Assembly: GCA_947646735.1 (NCBI GenBank)
Contig: CANTFK010000983.1
Span: 186,001-250,000 of the forward strand
Source: Peronospora farinosa
Taxonomy: Eukaryota; Oomycota; Peronosporomycetes; Peronosporales; Peronosporaceae
DNA length: 64,000 nt
Direction of reading: 5' to 3'
Made by a program: the position numbers and the translations under genes. Of this stretch, positions 58,320-64,000 are shown piece by piece. The notes beneath the pieces were generated by a model. It was given only the letters and a program-made list of their open reading frames with translations. It ran no database searches and was not told the origin of the DNA. Within the stretch, counting starts at the first letter, position 1. Each line of letters opens with the position of its first letter.

Positions 58320-61300
58320 TGGACACAGACCTGGTCATCGGCTTTATTTGCCCCGGCTCCATTATCTTATTGGCCCATCCGCGATTGGACCTCCTCCATT
58401 CCGAGCTCGTCATCTCTTGGGGATTCTTTGCCCAGGCTGACTTCTTCTGGTTGGTTCCCGTCAAAAGTGTCTTCTTCTACCTCCGAGTCAGGCGGTGCTG
58501 ACTCGGGCCCCCCCGAACGAACACCTAGCACTGAATTTACCACTGAGGCTTTGGCCCCTTTTCGTAACAATATTTTATTTCTGGGGTCTTATACTGGGGA
58601 TTTTCAACCATGGGACCTTTGTATTCTTCTTCTCAAAAGGGTTGTAGTCTTCTAGTCAGTGGTAGCTTGATAGGCTAGATTCTTCCATTCAGCATACCCC
58701 CTGGAAACCACTGACACAAATTCTTGAGCTCGAATTTCCGGTCCTTGGTAAGCCAAATACCAAGTTTAGTATCTTCATCCAGAATTAAATTCTTGTCACT
58801 AACATTAATGACCCTTAAACACTGGCGCTGTCCATACCATGTACCATTGTAGTCACCCATAGGTCTCCACGGGTAATCCATAATTTCCACTGATCGGATA
58901 AAAACCTCTTCAACGGTACCTCCACGTACTTGGTCGCTGGCAAATTCACATACTGCCCCAATTTCACTTCCGAAATATGCCCGCTATACAAGGTCTTGCG
59001 ACCTACCAGCTGGATTCGCACTTCGTCTAATAAGAAGATCGTTCCATCTTCCATGTTCAATCGTATTTCGGCTGGCACCATAAAATCCATCCCCAAAAGT
59101 GCATCCTGGCCAACCAAGGAACCAACCCATACTTCGAAAAAATAAACCAGTACCCCATTCAGCGTAATCTTCACCTTAGTACGTCCTTTTGTGGTGTATA
59201 CCACTTCTCCAATACCCACACACTCTTGTCTCTCGCTCGTATCGATTCGGCAGCCTACCTTACGAGCAAAGGTGATATCTAAAATAGATACCTCGACACC
59301 AGAATCGAAGAGCAGATTCGCGCGAGTATTGTTGACCTTCCCAGAGGCCTTAGCCTATTTAAACCACTTTTTCAGGGCATGATGTTTCCAGTATCTTCTT
59401 GACTCTCCCGGTAATAACTCCAACATCATCACCGGCTCTTCCCGTGTATAATCATCGGATATACGTGCATTGGCCACAACAGCTAAAGAATTAATACAGA
59501 AGTCCAATGTATTTCCAACCAATTCTTTCTCCTTAACGACATTCTCCACCGGATGCTTCTCCACAAATGCATAAATGTAACAATCAGAACGCTCGGCTCG
59601 TACCAGATTCAAAACTGGCGAGCGTCCTAATTTAACATATTCTCGGCGGCCTCCGGCAGCTGCCCCGCGTGCTTGGTCGGGTTGTACCATTGGCGAATCA
59701 AGTTGTAGAACGCTTCCATTTGGCACTTGCCCACGTCGTGGATCTCGTTACAAACACGACACACAAATAAGCAGCGGTCGGCCGGGTGCCCCTTCATCTA
59801 CATCGTTTGCATACTAGTCGCTTTAAACAGTCCAGGTCCCCATGCTTCTTGGATCCACAATGTGTACACTTCATCAGTGGGGCCTCTGAGCCCGGTCTTT
59901 GTCCGGGGCCCTCCGGCGAACATCGGCCCCAATTTGGAATTGGGTCCTGATGGTCTCGAGGTCCATCCACATCTCGAGTCCTACCAGTGTGTGCTTTGGT
60001 CGCCACCGCATAAATTCGTCTCAGGTCCCCCTCCCTTTCGGATCCACTGGGAGCTGGACTCTTGCTCACCTTCACTTCCAGATGTAGCTCGGATGGCTTG
60101 GACAGTACGTCTTGGTTGATTTTTGGTATACCCTCGGTCGGAGGGGGGGGGTCGGGGCTTTCTGACGAAACTTTCTAAAACCGAACAGGACCTTTACATG
60201 ACGCGCCTTCGCTCGCTGGTGAGCTATCAGAACTTCTTCCAGCCCATCTGCATGCAAAAATCTGAGCATGGTTAGCTGTTCCGCCAATTCTAGGTCGTCC
60301 AAAGTTTCCACATAAAGTTCCACATCTCTACGTTTCACATGGGGGGGTCCAGTCTGAATTTTCAGTTTATCCCTGAGCCCCTCCACATCTAAATGGTACA
60401 AATCTTCTAGTGGTGACTCGTCAAATTTCTCCCTTGCATGATAATACTGCCGGGCCACCGACACACCTAGGCCGCAGAAATGGACTTAAATTCTTGTAGA
60501 AGTATTTTTCAGTCGCCACGAACCGTCCGACCTAGTTTTCGTTACCAGTTCTAAGCAGGACTCGTGAGAAGGCCCCCAAAATTAAGACATTTCTCACTGT
60601 CTGGTGCCTGGTTTCGGATAAACGCAGTCTTTACTTTGGCGCTCCAGCTTTGGGAGCGGTCCTCATCATGGTACCTTCCGTTAAATTCTTTCAAGCCCTC
60701 TGAGGTCGACACTCGGATATGGGGAACAACAGTGGGTGCCCCACCTGCTGTAGCCGTTGCCACAGTCTCTACCCGGAAACGTCAAATCACCCGGATCGTA
60801 TTCTCCATTATAAGACTCTGCCGACTCTATGTCCACATCCGGAAATTCACGTGGTGACCCCGGGTGATCGCTTTCTGGGAGGGCCTGGGGTAAAGTGGCC
60901 CTCGGCCCCTCATGACCTGCCCCCTGTCCGATGCATTTCGGGTGGACCCCTTCTCCTCTAGGAGCTTAGCCATCGCCTTTTCGAAATATGACTGGAGCGC
61001 ACCAGGGGAACCTGCCTCATCCTTTACATTCTGATCAATTGTCCCCAGCGATCTTGGCTCCACTTTGCACCGGGCCCCTGTCACATCTTCACGTACTTGT
61101 GGCTGGGCCATCGGGATCGCTGCATCCATCTGTTCTGCTTTGCGAATCCGTGCTTCGAGCAGGGGCTGCACCGGTTGGACCCAGCTGCATCCGATTCACT
61201 GTGTCCATTAGGGCCGAGACCATAGACGAAGTGGCCGACTCGTACTGAGACCTCGGTGGTGATCCATCGTGGGACCCTGCTGAAGAGCCTAGGCCATGGA

Positions 61301-61576
61301 CAGCTGCTATAAAAAACACACGTGACGGGGTACCTCCTTGGGGGTAATCTCACCCACTAACGCCTTGATATGACCATGCAAGGCCACCAGGGTCTTCTTC
61401 AGGGTCTCGAAACCGAAATCAAAGAGGGTCTCAGAAGTAAGGTTTCCAGCATCCATCCCTGCTTCGTGAAGCAGGTTCGTCAGGGCCTTGAGAACCTCGA
61501 GGCATGTCTGGGTGGGCAGGGCCTTTATCGGGCCATGGACCTGGTCTAGCAGCTTGACCTTGAGCGTCTTCATCAC
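58320..61576 (-). mobile_element. gypsy gag-protease relic
   Basis: Reads gag (VKTAFIRNQAPDSEKCL near 60600; knuckle CTHCGSKKHGDLDC near 59850; LDSPMVQPDQARGAA near 59680) and retropepsin with LLFDSGVEVSILD (about 59280-59320) followed by QDALLGMDFMVPAEIRLN. Then a spacer with GPMVENPQYKTP. gag frames shift several times and TAG at about 59355 separates gag from protease. RT and integrase are absent because the LINE begins near 58315. No LTR seen. Confidence 0.8.
58675..59354 (-). pseudogene. retropepsin and downstream segment of gypsy relic
   Basis: Active site FDSGVEVS, flap region GIGEVVYTTKGRTKVKI, second-half motif LLGMDFMV. It is followed by a Tyr/Lys-rich tail that ends in LCQWFPGGMLNGRI. 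It continues, across one TAG, from the gag ORF 59355-59726. Confidence 0.75.
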
Positions 61577-61585
61577 CGGTTCCTT

Positions 61586-62407
61586 TCACAAAATCGTCTT
61601 CAACTTACTCTGGTGATATGCTTCTTTCAGGTCCTCTTCCGTCCAGTCTCTACTAGCTACACCATGGCTCTCTCCCGACTCGTCCGTCGTGTCTCCGCCT
61701 TTTGGTGCCTTCAGCTTGGTATTCTTCTTTTTCTTTTTCTTGCTTTCATTTTCGCGGTTCTTGTCGTTCTCATCTTCGCCACCATCACGTTTCATTTGTG
61801 CAATTTTTTTGTTCCTTCCCTTCGCTGAGCTTGTCGTTCTCGTGCGATAAAGCTGGTATGTAGCATCGGAGTAAGCTTTAAGACTTGCGTGAAAGTCATC
61901 CCAAGAGTTAAAGACGGACTGGAGCTTCGGAACGCGGACAACGATTTCACGATGGTACATGGACTGTGTGGCTGTATCGTTGACGCTGGTTTCGGTGTTT
62001 GTTCCCGTCTCAAAAGTAGATACACTCTCTCCAATCAAACATCGCTGCAAAGAATTTGAGTCCACATTTGACGCAGACGCAATTGAGCCAGTGGTATCAT
62101 TAACAGAGTTGATTACCTCTTGACTGCTTCCACCAGTCTCTTCAACGATACCATTTAATCGGTGGTTGTGCTTTTGCACTTGACGATTAATCACAATGTA
62201 CCAATCACCATCTACATTGCGCTCCATCCGAGCAAGTAACATAGCTGGGCATGGACTTCCATCAATGTATTCGTCAATGCGAGATCCTTTGCCTCGTGCT
62301 CTTCGTTTCCAGCCAAAAGTACAAATTAATAGCTTAAAAAGCACTTGTACTCTTCTTGTAATGGAGCACCCTCCGACTATACTGATTACAGTATAGTCTA
62401 CTTTCAC
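61586..62407 (-). pseudogene. MULE-type transposase N-terminal (FAR1-like) fragment
   Basis: 273 open codons with no ATG near the start (the first codon is GTG). ICTFGWKRRARGKGSRIDEY, CPAMLLARMERNVDGDW and NRQVQKHNHRL form the second half of a FAR1-like zinc domain. About 100 residues later, FNSWDDFHASLKAYSDATYQ and YRTRTTSSAKGRNKKI form the first half of another. A Lys/Glu-rich tail follows. Oomycete MULE transposases carry such modules before the catalytic domain, which is absent here. Confidence 0.65.
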
Positions 62408-62787
62408 TGATTACAGTAAAAGCAGGTGCCTCAATTACCTCACGTACACGTGGGCAGAGGAAGGGAATCAACTAAACAAACGCTTAGTTGAGAGGGAAAA
62501 GAAAACTGTATTTAATATAGTTACTATCTTAATACAACTAATCTGTTATAACCTATGTAAACTATATTAAACTACAACTATGTATGTTGACAACTTGCCC
62601 TCCACTCATTGCGCGCGTCCATCGGTCATTGGTCAGCGCGTTGGTTGATATGATGGTCCTATCAACCAATGAGAGGGCATCTCCAACTTCAAGAATATCT
62701 AGGAACAATATTATAAGAAAAGGTAATATTGTCAAATATTATTAGTTATAATAATATTTTTATTGACACTTCATATAAGTGTCAATT
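62408..62787. other. AT-rich LTR-like region with hairpins
   Basis: No gene. It contains palindromes: GGTTGATATG...CTATCAACC near 62643-62670 and TTGACACTTCATATAAGTGTCAA near 62763-62785. With the GTAACGGG hairpin that follows, it may be the end of a degraded gypsy LTR. Borders are not clear. Confidence 0.4.
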
Positions 62788-63108
62788 TATGTAACGGGCT
62801 CACCCCGTTACACTTCTGGGATTAGGCGTGAAGAAGATAATACTTCCTCATAACTTGCGTAGCTTGCAACATCGTGGTCGTTCTGTCCTATTTTTATGTA
62901 ACGGGCTCACCCCGTTACACTTCTAGGATTAGGCGTGAAGAAGGTAATACTTCAGCATTACTTGCGTAGCTTGCAACATCGTGGTCGCTCTGTTTTATTT
63001 TTATGTATCGGGCTCACCCCGTTACACTTCTGGGATTAGGCGTGAAGAAGGTAATACTCCAGCATAACTTGCGTAGCTTGCAACATCGTGGTCGTTCAGT
63101 CCTAATTT
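62788..63108. repeat. 3 x 107-bp tandem repeat with hairpins
   Basis: Three direct copies (starting at about 62788, 62895 and 63002) of a unit that begins TATGTAACGGGCTCACCCCGTTACA, continues GGATTAGGCGTGAAGAAG and ends near GTCCTATTT. Each unit opens with the same hairpin found at the ends of the gypsy-2 LTR. Copies differ at a few positions only. Confidence 0.85.
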
Positions 63109-63355
63109 TGCTGCAGCGGATGCTGCAACTTTTTCGTTTCTTGCGGCTACCTACACAGTTGACCGTGTACAAAAAACTTGCGCTGTGTCAAATGAGTACT
63201 GTGCTATAAAGCAGTGGAAAGCGTCTCAAGAAGCATGCACATTCACCGATACTCGTGGCACACAAAATCCTCCACCATCTATCGCTTCTGAAGAATGGTT
63301 CCTGGTGTCAAGACCATATCCCCCAGCGGTGTACTTCCTGATTTGTGGCTAATTA
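63109..63355 (+). other. ATG-less open stretch
   Basis: A frame without ATG is open through AAADAATFSFLAATYTV, CAVSNEYCAIKQWKAS and PYPPAVYFLICG to a TAA at 63350-63352. It holds four Cys. It could be an exon or a domain remnant; I do not recognise it. Confidence 0.3.
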
Positions 63356-63413
63356 CGTAGATAAATTAACTTGGCACGAAGAAGGGTGCCTTTTTTACCC
63401 ATAAATACTGACG

Positions 63414-63854
63414 ATGGGGGATGTGCCGCAGGGCGATGCTCCCTCACCACTTGAGAACCAAGATGCACAAGTGCAGTGGGAACACGTGCCTGGTCCTGTG
63501 CCAAGGGCGGCTGGAAGGGTCTCATTCGCGACTGCGGTCACCGAAGGCGGCCATCGCATCGACCCTCATGAATGTATCTACCCCGGCGTACCCAACGGAA
63601 CCGGAACAAGAAACGACCCTGGCGAACCTACCATTCTTGGCGGCAAAATTAATCCCGTCGACCGCAGTACCTCGACTCCGGTGGAGGTCGTTGGGTCGCA
63701 AGACCGACGTACCTTACTGGTGCGCACAACTTCGAGACCTTGGATCGATAAGATTGATGAATATCTGCGTCCAATGATGCCACTTGGGGAAGAGGCGCTT
63801 GCAACTTGGTTGATGGGAGGCATTGTACTTCCATCGCCGCCCGGTTTTTATTAG
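63414..63854 (+). CDS. unrecognised 146-residue protein
   Basis: ATG to TAG, Pro/Gly/Thr-rich, without signal peptide or membrane segment. The C-terminal third (SRPWIDKIDEYLRPMM and ATWLMGGIVLPSPPGFY) looks ordered. Its position just after LTR-like hairpin repeats suggests that it may be the start of a retroelement gag, but no capsid or knuckle motif is visible. Could also be a small lineage-specific gene. Confidence 0.4.
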   Translation: MGDVPQGDAPSPLENQDAQVQWEHVPGPVPRAAGRVSFATAVTEGGHRIDPHECIYPGVPNGTGTRNDPGEPTILGGKINPVDRSTSTPVEVVGSQDRRTLLVRTTSRPWIDKIDEYLRPMMPLGEEALATWLMGGIVLPSPPGFY

Positions 63855-64000
63855 TATGCACGCACACAAGAGCCACGCGGGTTGCGATGCTTGATTTTTT
63901 TTGTTGGAATACCTCGAAGGCAAGGTCATCGCGGTCGTGCCTGCTTCCGTCCGTATGCCTCAACATATTGCTGAGAAAACGCTGCTTCTACAACTTTTGG
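63855..64000. other. window end, nothing recognised
   Basis: No gene, repeat or RNA seen in these last 146 bp. Confidence 0.5.

Noticed and set aside
1..64000. tRNA or rRNA genes
   Set aside because: No cloverleaf with a TTC loop and no rRNA-like stretch was recognised by eye; a covariance-model scan would be needed to exclude them.

Overview
The window is a stretch of nuclear genome from a plant-pathogenic oomycete of the Peronosporales type (Phytophthora or a downy mildew). The evidence is three Crinkler (CRN) effector loci with the LQLFLAK motif, GT-AG introns of 50-100 bp in a conserved gene, and dense Ty3/gypsy, Ty1/copia, LINE and MULE remnants. The species cannot be named from sequence alone.

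Layout. (1) 1-8040 is gene space: an unassigned 2.4 kb, a seven-exon PSP1-domain gene on the minus strand (2428-5040), and divergently a single-exon gene (5808-8039) that joins a four-helix voltage-sensor-like membrane domain to a complete class I cyclic-nucleotide phosphodiesterase. The second gene is the most unusual protein here. (2) 8704-44439 is a tandem amplification of a unit of about 15 kb: two full copies (8704-23715, 23716-38699) and a 5.7-kb partial copy (38700-44439). Each unit holds a decayed VPS39-like gene (minus), a CRN gene (plus), a copia gag relic (minus), a decayed FtsH-type AAA protease gene (minus), AT-rich spacer, two nested and truncated gypsy elements, and a palindrome-containing repeat at the unit junction. 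CRN1 and CRN2 are open. CRN3 has a premature stop. CRN2 carries a different promoter and N-terminus, and CRN3 carries several short divergent tracts, which points to gene conversion after duplication.

(3) 44655-49858 is one complete but inactivated gypsy element on the minus strand. Its two LTRs contain 14 and 47 copies of a 12-bp repeat. It sits 37 bp beyond the stop codon of a PHD-finger chromatin gene (49896-52403, minus) whose frame is broken twice at homopolymers. (4) 52495-63110 is repeat-dominated: a LINE with endonuclease and RNase H but no visible RT palm, a gypsy gag-protease relic, a MULE transposase N-terminal fragment and a 3 x 107-bp tandem repeat. (5) 63110-64000 holds one unrecognised 146-codon ORF.

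How it works together: the left end is conserved housekeeping or signalling sequence. The middle is a young effector amplification, in which nearly identical units multiply an intracellular NTPase-nuclease effector while small tracts are exchanged between copies. The right end is a transposon-rich flank with one chromatin gene. All identifications rest on reading motifs in the translated sequence; no database search was run.
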